Source: Tsukamurella sp. 1534
GTDB taxonomy: Bacteria; Actinomycetota; Actinomycetes; Mycobacteriales; Mycobacteriaceae
NCBI RefSeq assembly: GCF_000312385.1
Contig: NZ_HE997626.1
Location: 1,538,711-1,602,710 of the forward strand
Direction: 5' to 3'
DNA: 64,000 nt
The notes below the pieces were generated by a model. The model saw only the letters and a list, made by a program, of their open reading frames with translations. It ran no database searches and had not been told where the DNA came from. Below are positions 35,201-44,706 of the stretch, piece by piece. The position numbers and the translations under genes were made by a program. Each line of letters begins with the position of its first letter. Position 1 is the stretch's first letter.

Positions 35201-37667
35201 CTACGTGGCGGACGGCGTGCTCACCGCCGAGGCACTGCGCGAGCACGTCTCGGATCGCCTTCCGCGCCACATGGTCCCGACGGTGTTCCAGCGGATCGAC
35301 GAGGTGCCGCTCACCGCGCACGGCAAGACCGACCTCAAGGCCCTGCCGCCGGTGAGCGCGGAGCGCGCCGAGACGCGGGATTCGGCCGAGCCGGAGCTCG
35401 AGGTGCCGTCCTCGCTCGCCGGTCTGGTGTCCCTCGCCCCCGCGGAGCGCATCGCGCCGAAGCCGGACTCCGAGCCCGAACCCGAGCCGGAATCGGCGCC
35501 GGATCCGAAGCCGGGCCCGAAGGCGGAGCCCAGCACGCGGGCGGCGCAGGGCGCGAAACCCACGCCGCTGCGCGCGGTCCCGGCGCCGGCGTCGTCCGCG
35601 GGGCTCGAAACCGCCGTCGCGGAGATCCTGGCGGACGTGCTCGGCGCGGCGTCCCTCGCCCCGGAGGACGACTTCTTCGCGGCGGGCGGCACCTCGCTGC
35701 AGGCCGCGATCGCGGTGGACCGGCTGCGCGAGAAGTTCGACGCGGAGGACGCCAGCATCCGCTGGTTCTTCGAGGACGCCACCGTGGGCTCGATCGCGGC
35801 GCGCCTCGCCGGCGCGCCGGCGCCCGTCGAGACGACGGCCGTGATCACCGGGGTGGCGGCGGATTCCGACACCGCCATCACCGACCCGATCCTGCCTCTG
35901 CGCGCCGGAACCGCCGGCGTGGACCCCCTGTACTGCGTGCACCCCGCGGTCGGCCTGGCGTGGAACTACCTGGGGCTCAGCAGCAGCCTGGATCCGAGCA
36001 TCCCGATCATCGGGCTGCAGGCGCCGGGGATCTCGCACCCGATGCCGCCCGCGGACTCCATCAAGGAGCTCGCGCGCAACTACGTGCGCGCGATCCGGGC
36101 GAGCCGTCCCCACGGCCCGTACAACCTGCTGGGGTGGAGCCTCGGCGGGCTCATCGCGCACGAGATGGCGGTGGAGCTGCGGGGCCTGGGCGAGAAGGTG
36201 AACCTCGCGCTCATGGACGCGTACCCGCTCAACGACTACCGCGGTCCGCGCGAGGAGATGTCCATCGCGGCGCTGTTGCGCGAGTTCGTCGGCCTCGACG
36301 TCCCCGAGGACGCCGAGCTCACCGCCGACGACGCGCTGGACCTGCTGGCCACCGCCGGCGGCCCCGCGCGGGAGCTCTCCCGCGGCCAGATGGAGCGGCT
36401 GCTGTCGAATTACAAGCACAACACGCTGCTCGGCTACTCGCACCTCCCGCGTGAGTACGACGGCAACGTACTGGTGTTCCGCGCGACGCAGCAGCCCGTC
36501 GGCGGGCTGGTGCCGCAGCTGTGGCGCCCGTTCGTGACCGGCCTGGTGCAGGTGCACGACATCGAGGCGACGCACAACCAGCTGGGATCGGCACCCGCGA
36601 TCGACGAGATCGCGCGCACGATGAACGTGTTCCTCACGGGCAACTACACGGCCGTGGTCGCGTCGAAGAGCAAGACCATCGACGATTCCACGCCGCTGGT
36701 GAGCGTGCGCGGCCTCGCGCGCAAGTACGGCCGTGGCAAGAAGGCCGTCTACGCGCTCAACGGGGTCGATCTGGACATCGCGCCGGGCAGTGTGCACGCG
36801 CTGCTGGGCCCGAACGGCGCCGGCAAGACGACCACCGTGAAGATCATCTCGACGCTCATGAAGCCCTCGTCGGGCACGGTGACGATCGACGGTGTCGACG
36901 CGCTCGCCGACCCCCGCAAGGCCCGCTCGATCATCGGCCTCTCGGGCCAGTACTCGGCCGTCGACGAGAACCTCACCGGCCGCGAGAACCTCGAGATGTT
37001 CGCCCGGCTCTACGGTTTCGACAAGACGTCGGCGAAGGCGCGGGCCATCGAGCTGCTCAAGCAGTTCCGGCTCACCAACGCCGCCGACCGCCCGTCGGGC
37101 ACCTACTCGGGCGGTATGCGCCGGCGCCTGGACCTGGCGGGCGCGATCATCGCCCGGCCGCGGCTCGTGGTGCTCGACGAGCCCACCACCGGCCTCGACC
37201 CGCGCAGCCGCAAGGACGTGTGGGACGTGATCGCGCGGCTGAGCAAGGAGGACGGGATCTCCGTGCTGCTCACCACGCAGTACCTGGACGAGGCGGAGAT
37301 CCTCGCCGACCTGGTGACGATCATCGACCAGGGCCGGATCATCCGCAGCGGCACCGTCCCTGAGCTGAAATCGGCTGCGGCGGCGGACCTGATCCAGATC
37401 GGGTTGCGGGAACGGGATCGCGTCACCGCGTGGCCGATCCTGGCGCGGCACGCGATCGACGGCACCGCGATCCGCGAGGCCTCCGGGCTGTGCGCGATCC
37501 GCGTGGCGGACGGGCAGCACAAGCTGGTCGCCGTCCTGGACGACCTGCGCGAGGCGGGTGTCCAGGCCGAGACCGCGATGGTCCGCGAGGCCACCCTGGA
37601 CGACGTGTTCTTCGCCCTCACCGGCGAGGACGCGAACAAGTCGAGCTCGGAGGAGTCGAACCGATGA
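26259..37667 (+). CDS. Three-module nonribosomal peptide synthetase with thioesterase fused to an ABC-transporter ATPase
   Basis: One 3802-residue open frame with no stop. Domains in order (approximate residues): C1 5-430 (HHVVIDG at 140), A1 465-930, T1 (GGNS, Ser984), C2 1057-1490 (HHIAADG at 1184), A2 1504-1975, T2 (GGNS, Ser2028), C3 2087-2520 (HHIAADG at 2217), A3 2542-3030, a Pro/Glu-rich linker, T3 (GGTS, Ser3146), TE 3205-3460 (GWSLGG Ser3294, Asp3320, His3439), then a DrrA-like ATPase 3485-3802 (Walker A Lys3523, YSGGMRRRLDLAGA, VVLDEPTTGLD at 3640). All A domains keep the YTSGSTG/FTSGSTG core. No epimerase. C1 resembles EntF/DhbF-type starters (inference). A tripeptide-length product is expected, possibly siderophore-like; identity unknown. 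The permease gene overlaps by ATGA and mbtH follows. TTG 26256 is an alternative start. Confidence 0.93.
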   Translation: MEHEVHSLTGAQYGMWLSQQMSPDVAYTVAQYVDFHGDLDLDQMRAATRAASDEFVSPYIRIDVDESGAPVQRVDRSIDGAASIVELDFGDASEEERVAAAVEWMRAEYTRPLDLATDDLIINSLIRIGEKRWFWYARAHHVVIDGYGASTLQRRVAELYTAYVTGAEVPPLRPTPLGPDGFVAAERKYLDSPRSEGDGEYWAGVVATLPEAAGLGRRIAAPSPINLRHNGTPSAEAGARLEAAAERLGTNRTGLVIAAFGAYIAAVAGRDEISLSVPVAARTTAALRGSTGMTANVLPVPVRAGAGATVSDVIDGTGLDLRNGLRHQLYPAARMEAPTLRDGVVGSTFGDTINIMMFSTAITLGETEGHLNLLTSGPAEDIAVTVYESEQGALRIDMEANPAGHSLDDLHAHHARFMDYLERFAAAAGSTPLSALAVGSEGEEADWLRFAGADEDAREAAGPSVPLPDLLRRAAADHPDGVAVVDGDRTITYADLDQYSDRLARYLMTVGARPEERVALRIPRSLESVIAVWAVAKTGAAFVPIDPRLPADRAAHIAAAAAPVATLAPSDLARVWGPGANAGSSDADWPEISLDNPAYLIFTSGSTGRPKGVSVTHRGLSGLAAELVCAHGLRDGARVMHFVSPGFDASVLELLMAVQGASALVVVPPDVYGGDELGEVLEKGGVNGGFITPAALATLEPGQLPELTSLGVGGDTVPQALVEKWAPGRTLVNVYGPTETTIAVTLGALSGDGPVRLGGPIPGTRLYVLDPSLRPSPIGVAGELYISGPGVARGYHGNPRMTAERFVADPFRADGSRMYRSGDLVRWDRDGALEFLGRIDSQVKLRGFRIELGEIDAAVMRVPGTERAVTVVLGDDTATAELVSYVTGTADAVAITAGITAELPAYMVPAHIIVIDEFPLTVNGKVDHKLLPQPDRAVVAETAGRAPSTDAERLVAAAFAEVIPGVDKDNLNVSTTLFDLGGNSLSATRIAARLGSATGSRVSVATVFAGPTVEGLAAAIGGTPVPAAQAIASFAGAEPEAAPESAAAAPDFEEAAELLPAQHQMWVRNRVSPDGSYHIPVALHLRGDVDVSALRLALGDVVARHTPLRTVYRNGPTSGEPEVQVLPAGPNLVPFTERTLPLDQLTSAATEYAGDPFDLAADVPIRARIYKIDPRHQVLVLVIHHIAADGWSMMPLAGELAMAYASRTRGKAPKFPPLPRTYTQHARIYKHRLTGAPRHALDTFWANTLANPPAESVPPAAVPRSGGVVSGAKTIDTRVAPEIWAGVAGLARAHTTTPFIVVHAALAAAISRLSGQEDLVIGTAVAGRGEAELDGLVGMFVNSIPLRTRTPRTMTFAQHLAAVSRGDLDALDHSDLPFESVLELVDPPRAAGRHPIFQVMLNQRPFDTQHFPMAGIDVEVVPVDVPIARFDLEVTLAGDGTIELRYASELYRAEQAESILDALVSVLTAAGRDPQLTIADLPIMTEERFAELTPVRGVDADFRTPLGQLIREAARTYANRPAVIEGDRVLTYRELYADARTVAAAVLAAGSRPGEAVLTDLPRSISSVTAFWGITLAGAAVAPVDPKYPQERRDYIAEDVRARVGVTATGGAPGLNWVALDRLDGDGYDPQIVPNLDDAAYVIYTSGSTGKPKGTVVTHRGLANFAEELHVRLQTGADTRVMAFASTAFDATVLEHLLAIRVGAPLVIVPPGTTGGRELERVIADHGVTHGFLTPSTLATLDPAAVPSWSHVLAGGEAINPGLAAKWSAGRRLHNGYGPTETTIMTAISDALSGDGRVPIGPPVRGQGLLVLDEELRPVPVGMAGELYVAGPQLARGYHRRPQLTASRFVANPYGAPGDRMYRTGDVVRWTRDDAGKLVVDFVGRNDFQVKIRGIRIELGEIDATIGTMPGVDFVTTQVRPGPDGEPALVAYVKGVSIEPNSVRAFVRTRLPGFMVPAAVVPIDAVPMGSTGKLDNAALPAPRFGGTGDTAATPTTPGEARVVEAFRKVLGNNAIGVDDDFFDLGGNSLSANELVGLLGNGIEVRTVFDLRTPSAIASALTGDPDRITDEDALEDQGLRRVQRGDRMPLSSAQERMWLQNKIDPGPTYNIGAAFLASRPVDKGVLDAALRDVLARHESLRTRYPSGSEGPYQEILSANSTEVQSFAAEFGTATSGVAGQEAAIEEFVARPFALNRDLPLRVMTAPTGKGSILAIAVHHIAADGASVVPLTRDLMTAYLARTGGGEPHWAELPLQYADYAVWQRGQVDKDAGAVDYFAERLAGIPEESSFPADGPRPTIGSTDAGEVALVLPQADRDALADFAGRRGVSMFMVLHAALAALLHRVNGSDDVVVGTPVIGRTDRRLRDVVGMFVNTVALRTRVTGTESFGALVDRIRSGDLDDLVHATAPFERVIEALAPPRSRDRHPVFQVVLSHQNLGDPLSVITTDGAGVFELDPLPLAAATTTFDATFEVREVEDGLRFNLRYRSDLYKPGTAEGIVARLVRLAMAGVAHPDTPVADLPVLLPTEEELFLRATSSVEPQTMSDILARAVRQRPAGPALRDGTLTYTYAELDSAVSALANRLGSLGVGPGTRVAVAVPRSAASVVAFWAVARAGAVYVPIDPSYPAERIRYILDDARPALGLTVREAQAGLPGDVEWVTVDQSTSRVQRPSAEQPAVAVDDPAYVIYTSGSTGRPKGVVVAHRGLAAMADTLVRRHAVGNGARVLHFASPSFDASILELLLATWSRAELVVAPTTLYGGSPLGEFLAENEVTHAFITPAALATVPERDLPLLEALSVGGDALQSELARRWSHGRILINAYGPTEVTIAATMGQVDPDNVGIGSAVSDAQLMICDERLNLVAPGTVGELYVAGPGVAHGYLDRPDLTASRFVANPYNDAQGYKRMYRTGDLVRWRADDAGEPVLEFVGRSDDQLKVRGFRVEPGEVAAAVESHPAVRQAVVVVDRGDGSLAAQAAARLVAYYVADGVLTAEALREHVSDRLPRHMVPTVFQRIDEVPLTAHGKTDLKALPPVSAERAETRDSAEPELEVPSSLAGLVSLAPAERIAPKPDSEPEPEPESAPDPKPGPKAEPSTRAAQGAKPTPLRAVPAPASSAGLETAVAEILADVLGAASLAPEDDFFAAGGTSLQAAIAVDRLREKFDAEDASIRWFFEDATVGSIAARLAGAPAPVETTAVITGVAADSDTAITDPILPLRAGTAGVDPLYCVHPAVGLAWNYLGLSSSLDPSIPIIGLQAPGISHPMPPADSIKELARNYVRAIRASRPHGPYNLLGWSLGGLIAHEMAVELRGLGEKVNLALMDAYPLNDYRGPREEMSIAALLREFVGLDVPEDAELTADDALDLLATAGGPARELSRGQMERLLSNYKHNTLLGYSHLPREYDGNVLVFRATQQPVGGLVPQLWRPFVTGLVQVHDIEATHNQLGSAPAIDEIARTMNVFLTGNYTAVVASKSKTIDDSTPLVSVRGLARKYGRGKKAVYALNGVDLDIAPGSVHALLGPNGAGKTTTVKIISTLMKPSSGTVTIDGVDALADPRKARSIIGLSGQYSAVDENLTGRENLEMFARLYGFDKTSAKARAIELLKQFRLTNAADRPSGTYSGGMRRRLDLAGAIIARPRLVVLDEPTTGLDPRSRKDVWDVIARLSKEDGISVLLTTQYLDEAEILADLVTIIDQGRIIRSGTVPELKSAAAADLIQIGLRERDRVTAWPILARHAIDGTAIREASGLCAIRVADGQHKLVAVLDDLREAGVQAETAMVREATLDDVFFALTGEDANKSSSEESNR

Positions 37668-38503
37668 CCGCGATCACCTTCCCGCAGGAGCGGCAGTCCT
37701 CGCTCGCCGGTTTCGTCAGCGACTGCGCCGTGATGACCCGGCGCAACCTCACGACGCTGGTGCGCATCCCGCAGCTGCTGCTGGCGGCCACCGTGCAGCC
37801 GATCATGTTCGTGCTGCTGTTCAGCTACGTGTTCGGCTCCGCGCTGGGCGGCGAGGTGGGCGGCGCCCACTACCGGGAGTTCCTGCTCGGCGGCATCCTG
37901 GTGCAGACGGTCGCCTTCGCCTCCGCGACCACCGCGATCGGCGTCGCGTCCGACATGAAGAACGGCATCATCGACCGGTTCTGTTCGCTGCCCATGTCCC
38001 GCCTGTCGATCATGGTGGGGCGCACCGTCTCCGACCTCGTGGTCAACGTGATCAGCATCGCCGTGATGCTCGGCGTCGGACTCATCGTGGGCTGGCGGAT
38101 GCGCGGCGACTGGGGCGACGCGTTGCTCTCGCTGGCCGTGCTCCTGCTGTTCGGTTTCGCGATGTCCTGGCTGGGTGCCCTCATCGGGCTCATGGTGTCG
38201 ACGCCGGAGTCCGCGCAGGCCGCCCTGATGATCGTGATGTTCCCCATCGCCTTCATCTCCTCGGCGTTCATCGCCGCGGGCGACCTCCCCGGACCGCTGC
38301 GCACCATCGCGGCGTGGAATCCGGTGACCGCGATGGCCCGCTCCCTGCGCGAGGCGTTCGGAAACCCGCTGAGCCCCAAACCCGTGATGGACGAGCCCAT
38401 CAACTGGGCGTCGGAGCACGCGACCGCGTACGCGGCCATCAGCTCCGTCGCGATGATCGTCATCCTCGTGCCGCTCGCCGCCCGCGCCTACATGCGGCAC
38501 TAG
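37664..38503 (+). CDS. ABC-2 type transporter permease, DrrB-like
   Basis: A 279-residue membrane protein of the ABC-2 (DrrB) family with about six helices. It starts with a cytosolic segment ([20 protein letters not shown]) and contains the family signature [26 protein letters not shown]. The end [19 protein letters not shown] is also typical. The ATG lies in the ATGA overlap with the stop of the NRPS gene, whose C-terminus is the matching ATPase. Together they should form the exporter of the peptide; ABC-2 pumps act as dimers of permease and ATPase, so each synthetase would carry one ATPase to the membrane. Confidence 0.92.
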   Translation: MTAITFPQERQSSLAGFVSDCAVMTRRNLTTLVRIPQLLLAATVQPIMFVLLFSYVFGSALGGEVGGAHYREFLLGGILVQTVAFASATTAIGVASDMKNGIIDRFCSLPMSRLSIMVGRTVSDLVVNVISIAVMLGVGLIVGWRMRGDWGDALLSLAVLLLFGFAMSWLGALIGLMVSTPESAQAALMIVMFPIAFISSAFIAAGDLPGPLRTIAAWNPVTAMARSLREAFGNPLSPKPVMDEPINWASEHATAYAAISSVAMIVILVPLAARAYMRH

Positions 38504-38555
38504 CGGCCCACAGACCACCCGTCCCCATATCCCTCCGAACAAGGAGTCACGAAAA

Positions 38556-38759
38556 ATGAACAACCCCTTCGACAACGAATCCGGCGAGTTCCTCGTCCTC
38601 GTCAACGACGAGGGCCAGCATTCGCTGTGGCCGACGTTCCGCGAGGCGCCGAACGGATGGACCGTGACCTTCGGGGAGGGCGGCCGGTCGCGCACCGAGT
38701 GCCTCGAGTACATCGAGAACGCCTGGACGGACATCCGCCCGCTCAGCCTGCGCGCCTGA
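38556..38759 (+). CDS. MbtH-like protein
   Basis: A 67-residue MbtH-like protein, a small partner that binds adenylation domains and is often needed for their folding or activity. It contains the family residues: [20 protein letters not shown], then [31 protein letters not shown] at the end. It begins 52 bp after the permease stop behind AAGGAGTCACGAAAA. Being the last gene of the locus, it should serve the three A domains of the large synthetase. Confidence 0.95.
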   Translation: MNNPFDNESGEFLVLVNDEGQHSLWPTFREAPNGWTVTFGEGGRSRTECLEYIENAWTDIRPLSLRA

Positions 38760-38908
38760 CCCGCAGCCGCTCACGCCACAGGGCGCGCCCGCGCCCGACC
38801 GACGCCGGCCTCCCCGTCGCCCCCTCGTGCCGCCTCACCGGGCGCGACGGTGCGCCGCGGGAGGCCGTCGTGCGCCGGGGCCGCGGACGCCCGCTGGGTA
38901 CCGGCCCG

Positions 38909-40141
38909 TCACACGGCGTGCGGGTACACGCTGACCATGTGCGCGCCGTACCAGCAGGTGACCGTCACGATCCCGACGCACGTCCAGGCTCTGGCGGGCT
39001 TCGACGTACGCGCGAGCGCGACGGCGATCGGCACCAGGAGCACGAACGCGGGCAGCAGGAGCCGCGGCCGCGACATCATCAGCCCGCCGGAGCCCAGCAG
39101 CGAGATCACGACGAGCGTCCCGTAGAGCGTGACGGGCCACGGCATGCGCGCGCGGATCGCGATCACGATGAGGACGATCGACGCGGCGAGCAGCGCGACC
39201 ACCGAGAGATCGGCGATGTCGGAGCCGTTGATGAGGGTGTAGTTGACGAACTGCCACGTCTGCACCCCCAGGTCGAACGTCGTGCCCCAGCCGTCCGTCT
39301 GGACGCGGAACCACCCCGTGAGGCTTCCCGTGTGTTGCGCGACGATGAGCAGGTACGTCACCCATCCCACCGGCGTGAGCAGGATGCACAGGCCGGCCCG
39401 GATCCGCTCGGCGCCGCTCGTCGTGATCACCGCGAGCAGTGCCGCGAGCGCGACCACCCCGATGAGCACGATCGACGTGGGACGGCAGAACCCGGCGAGC
39501 AGCGTGCAGATCCCGGCCACGATCCACTTGCGCTCCAGGACCCCCACCAGCGCCCAGCCGGCGAGGGCGCAGTACAGGGCCTCGGTGTAGGCCATCGTGA
39601 GCACGATCGACATCGGGGCCGCGGCGAACAGCACCGTCGTCATCAGGCCGGCGCGCTCGGCGTACCGATCGGAGATCTGCGGCATGTACTCGACGCACAA
39701 CCGGCCCAGCCGGTAGGCGGCCACCGCCGCGGCGCAACCGAGCAGCAGGTTCACGGTGAGGGCGGCGCGGTAGGCGTCGAAGCCGGGCAACTGGGCGACG
39801 GCCCGCACCAGCATCGGGAAACCGGGGAAGAAGGCGTACGCGGTGTCGGCCGTGTGTTCGCCGCGCGCGTCCACGAACCGCCACGGCATGTCGTTGTAGC
39901 CGTAGGTGGCCAGGCCGATCATCCACTTGCCGTCCCACGCGGTGAGCAGGTCGGCGAGGTTCTGGTTGCGGAGCTGAGCGAACCGCGCGAGCACGGCCAG
40001 CCCGATACCGCGGATCGCGAGGTAGTAGGCGATGGGCACCCAGACCGAGCGGGTGCGGTCGATCAGGGTGCGCGGCGCCGCATCGGCCTGGGCTTTCGCG
40101 TCGGCTTCGGCGAGGTCGGGGGCGGTCGGCACGCGTTGCAT
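38909..40141 (-). CDS. GT-C type membrane protein, PIG-V-like mannosyltransferase family
   Basis: A 410-residue protein with about ten hydrophobic helices. The motif LLTAWDGKWMIGLATYGYND near residue 70 corresponds to the WD..WY..IA..GY pattern of the PIG-V family; ADTAYAFFPGFPMLVRAVAQ follows. Such enzymes use polyprenyl-phosphate sugars and act on the outer face of the membrane, in actinobacteria probably on glycolipids or lipoglycans. Substrate unknown. ATG 40141 is used; the longer open frame upstream overlaps the MmpS-like gene region. It faces the mbtH gene tail to tail, with 149 bp between that hold no recognisable gene. Confidence 0.78.
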   Translation of the reverse strand: MQRVPTAPDLAEADAKAQADAAPRTLIDRTRSVWVPIAYYLAIRGIGLAVLARFAQLRNQNLADLLTAWDGKWMIGLATYGYNDMPWRFVDARGEHTADTAYAFFPGFPMLVRAVAQLPGFDAYRAALTVNLLLGCAAAVAAYRLGRLCVEYMPQISDRYAERAGLMTTVLFAAAPMSIVLTMAYTEALYCALAGWALVGVLERKWIVAGICTLLAGFCRPTSIVLIGVVALAALLAVITTSGAERIRAGLCILLTPVGWVTYLLIVAQHTGSLTGWFRVQTDGWGTTFDLGVQTWQFVNYTLINGSDIADLSVVALLAASIVLIVIAIRARMPWPVTLYGTLVVISLLGSGGLMMSRPRLLLPAFVLLVPIAVALARTSKPARAWTCVGIVTVTCWYGAHMVSVYPHAV

Positions 40142-40191
40142 CGTACCGAGGCGCCGGCGCGGAGCCGCGGGACGACGCGCGCCGGCGGCGG

Positions 40192-40920
40192 TCACGGGGC
40201 GGCTTTGCGCACGATCCCGCACGTGACCCGGTCGGTGCCGGTCCGGTTGCTCAGCTCCTTGCCGTCCACGGAGATCGAACAGGACACGGGGCCGGTGCCG
40301 TTGACCTCCATCGTCATCTTCTCTCCCAGGTTCAGGCTGCCCTGCCATTCCCACGGCAGCCCGCCGACCGCGGGGATCTGCTCGGCCGGGACGCCGCCGA
40401 ACGCGATGACGCCCGGTCCGCTGCCGGTCGCCTTGAGCTTCACCGGCACGGACGTCGTGCCGCCCGCCGCGGCGGTGGTCGGCGGGGTGGTGGTGACGAA
40501 CCCGTCGGACTGCGGGGCGGGCGTCGTGCTCGCCGGCGCCGGCGAGGTGCTGGTGGGCGCGCCCGAGGTCGGCGGTGCCGTCCCGAACGTGACGGGCGAG
40601 GCCGTCTGGGCGTCGTCGTCGCGCAGCGCCAGGCCGGCGCCGACCGCGGCGGCGACCGCGAGGACCGCGACCACCGTGGTCAGGACGATCACCAGCCCCT
40701 TCTTCCCGCCGCCACCCGGCGGGCCCGGGGGAGGCCCGGGCTGCGGGCCGAACCCCTGGGGCCCCGGCTGCTGTCCCGGCGGATACCAGCCCTGCTGGTA
40801 GCCGGGCTGCTGCGCCGGTTGCTGCACGGTGGGCTGGTACGGCCCGGGCTGCTGGTACGGGCCACCGGGGTGCTGCCCGGGGTGCTGCCCGGGGCTCTGG
40901 CCTCCGCCGTACGGGTTCAT
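40192..40920 (-). CDS. MmpS-like membrane protein with Pro/Gln/Gly-rich N-terminus
   Basis: A 242-residue single-pass protein. The first ~70 residues are Pro/Gln/Gly repeats ([20 protein letters not shown]), followed by one membrane helix ([22 protein letters not shown]), then a Thr/Ala/Pro stalk. The C-terminal ~85 residues resemble the MmpS/periplasmic beta domain: [25 protein letters not shown] and [12 protein letters not shown], with a Cys pair. MmpS proteins accompany MmpL lipid exporters, but no mmpL is in the window. It is 50 bp upstream of the PIG-V-like gene on the same strand, so they may be cotranscribed. Confidence 0.7.
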   Translation of the reverse strand: MNPYGGGQSPGQHPGQHPGGPYQQPGPYQPTVQQPAQQPGYQQGWYPPGQQPGPQGFGPQPGPPPGPPGGGGKKGLVIVLTTVVAVLAVAAAVGAGLALRDDDAQTASPVTFGTAPPTSGAPTSTSPAPASTTPAPQSDGFVTTTPPTTAAAGGTTSVPVKLKATGSGPGVIAFGGVPAEQIPAVGGLPWEWQGSLNLGEKMTMEVNGTGPVSCSISVDGKELSNRTGTDRVTCGIVRKAAP

Positions 40921-41127
40921 CGGTTCTCCTCGCGTCGCCGTCCCGCCGATTATCCGCATCCGCGCTGAACGGCGGGTTGCGCACCGCTTGGACGCCGCCT
41001 CCCGCGCGGTCGTCGCCGGGCACCGTCGAACGGCGGGAATCGGGAGGCCCGGACGACACCCTGGGGACGAAGAAACCCTGGTCGGTAAGATCGAGGGGCA
41101 ACTACGCGCGCAACGGAAAGGTTTCCA

Positions 41128-43422
<2,295 letters not shown>

Positions 43423-43428
43423 CAGAAC

Positions 43429-43475
43429 GGAACGAACGGCCCACGGAGAGCGCTCCGTGGGCCGTTCGTCGTTCC
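43429..43475. terminator. Strong stem-loop terminator between asd and fahA
   Basis: CGAACGGCCCACGGAG (43433-43448) pairs perfectly with CTCCGTGGGCCGTTCG (43453-43468) around an AGCG loop; GGAA and TTCC extend it with a small bulge. No long T-run follows, as usual in high-GC actinobacteria. Placed between convergent asd and fahA, it can end transcripts from both sides. Confidence 0.85.
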
Positions 43476-43481
43476 CCCGGG

Positions 43482-44678
43482 TCAGGCGGGCGACGGGGCG
43501 ATCCGCCCCGTCACCTCGCCGAGATCGATGCGCCCGCCGCCGGGCGCCGGCGCGGTGGCGCGGAGGGTGACGGTGTCACCGTCCTCCAGGAACGTGCGCT
43601 CGGTCCCGTCGGCCAGGCGGAGCGGCTCCGCGCCGTTCCAGGTGAGCTCGATGAACGAGCCGCGCTGATCGCGCTCGGGGCCGGAGATCGTGCCGGAGGC
43701 GAACAGGTCGCCGGTGCGGAGCCGGGCGCCGTTCGACGTCATGTGCGCGAGCATCTGCGCGGGGGACCAGTACATCTGCCCGTACGGTGGGCGGGAGACG
43801 ATCTGGCCGTTGAGCTCCACCTCGAGAGCGATGTCCAGGCCCCACGGCTCCTCGTCGACCAGGTGCGGCAGCGGGGCCAGGTCCTGCGCGGGAGTCGCCG
43901 TGCGCGCGGCGCCGAGCGCCTCCAGCGGCACGACCCACGGTGAGACCGAGGTCGCGAAGCTCTTGCCCAGGAACGGGCCCAGCGGCACGTACTCCCACGC
44001 CTGGATGTCGCGGGCGGACCAATCGTTGACCAGGCACACGCCGAACACGTGCTCGGCGAAACCGCCGGTGCCCACGGGCTTTCCGGCCTCGCTCGGCGCG
44101 CCGACCACGAAGCCGAGCTCCGCCTCGATGTCGAGACGCACGGAGGGCCCGAACACCGGCGCTTCGTCCGACGGTGCCTTCCGCTGCCCGGCGGGCCGGA
44201 CCACCGGGGTCCCGGAGGAGACGACAGTGCCCGCGCGGCCGTGGTAGCCCACGGGCAGATGCTTCCAGTTCGGTAGCAGCGCAGCGGCATCCGGCCGGAA
44301 CATGCGTCCGAGGTTGGTGGCGTGCTGCTCGCTGGCGTAGAAGTCCACGTAATCGGCGACCTCGAACGGAAGCCGGAGCGCGACGTCCGCGAGCGGGTGG
44401 AGGGCCGCGGCGTGCGCCGCCTCCCCGGCGGGATCGGTGAGCAGCGCGACGATCTCGGCGCGTACACCGCGCCACGCGGCGGGACCGAGCGCGAGGAACG
44501 GGTTGAGCGAGTCCGCCGAGAATACCGGATCATTCAGCGCCGCGGCGAGATCCAGGACGTGGTCGCCGATCCGCACGCCGACGCGCGGGTCGCCGCCGGC
44601 GGGCGTGAACACGCCGTAGGGAAGGTTGTCGACGCCGAATCCGGAGCCGGCGGGGACGGGGGCCCAGGTGGTGGTCAC
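43482..44678 (-). CDS. fahA: Fumarylacetoacetase
   Basis: Last step of tyrosine/homogentisate catabolism: hydrolyses fumarylacetoacetate to fumarate and acetoacetate. 398 residues, the two-domain FAH form. N-terminal SH3-like part (GFGVDNLPYGVF ... VGVRIGDHVLDL), then the catalytic FAH fold: DFYASEQHATNLGRMFRP (catalytic His), YHGRAGTVVSSGTPV, DIEAELGFVVG (metal Glu), NDWSARDIQAWEYVPLGPFL. The start is GTG at 44678; the longer open frame upstream belongs to no protein. Downstream gene of the hpd-hmgA-orphan-fahA operon. Confidence 0.95.
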   Translation of the reverse strand: MTTTWAPVPAGSGFGVDNLPYGVFTPAGGDPRVGVRIGDHVLDLAAALNDPVFSADSLNPFLALGPAAWRGVRAEIVALLTDPAGEAAHAAALHPLADVALRLPFEVADYVDFYASEQHATNLGRMFRPDAAALLPNWKHLPVGYHGRAGTVVSSGTPVVRPAGQRKAPSDEAPVFGPSVRLDIEAELGFVVGAPSEAGKPVGTGGFAEHVFGVCLVNDWSARDIQAWEYVPLGPFLGKSFATSVSPWVVPLEALGAARTATPAQDLAPLPHLVDEEPWGLDIALEVELNGQIVSRPPYGQMYWSPAQMLAHMTSNGARLRTGDLFASGTISGPERDQRGSFIELTWNGAEPLRLADGTERTFLEDGDTVTLRATAPAPGGGRIDLGEVTGRIAPSPA

Positions 44679-44706
44679 AGTGTGGTCCTTGATCAGTGGT
44701 GTGCGG

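Noticed and set aside
36640-36720. A separate start for the ABC ATPase inside the NRPS frame
   Set aside because: In-frame GTG codons exist, but no ribosome site precedes them and the frame has no stop, so fusion is the simplest reading; an extra internal start cannot be fully excluded.
26535-37520. A ~3660-residue open frame on the minus strand opposite the NRPS gene
   Set aside because: Very high G+C removes stop codons from the complementary frame; the peptide is Arg/Val/His-rich without domains, while the plus strand encodes a perfect NRPS.
38760-38908. A terminator after mbtH
   Set aside because: The 149-bp gap before the convergent GT-C gene is GC-rich with only short imperfect dyads; no convincing stem.
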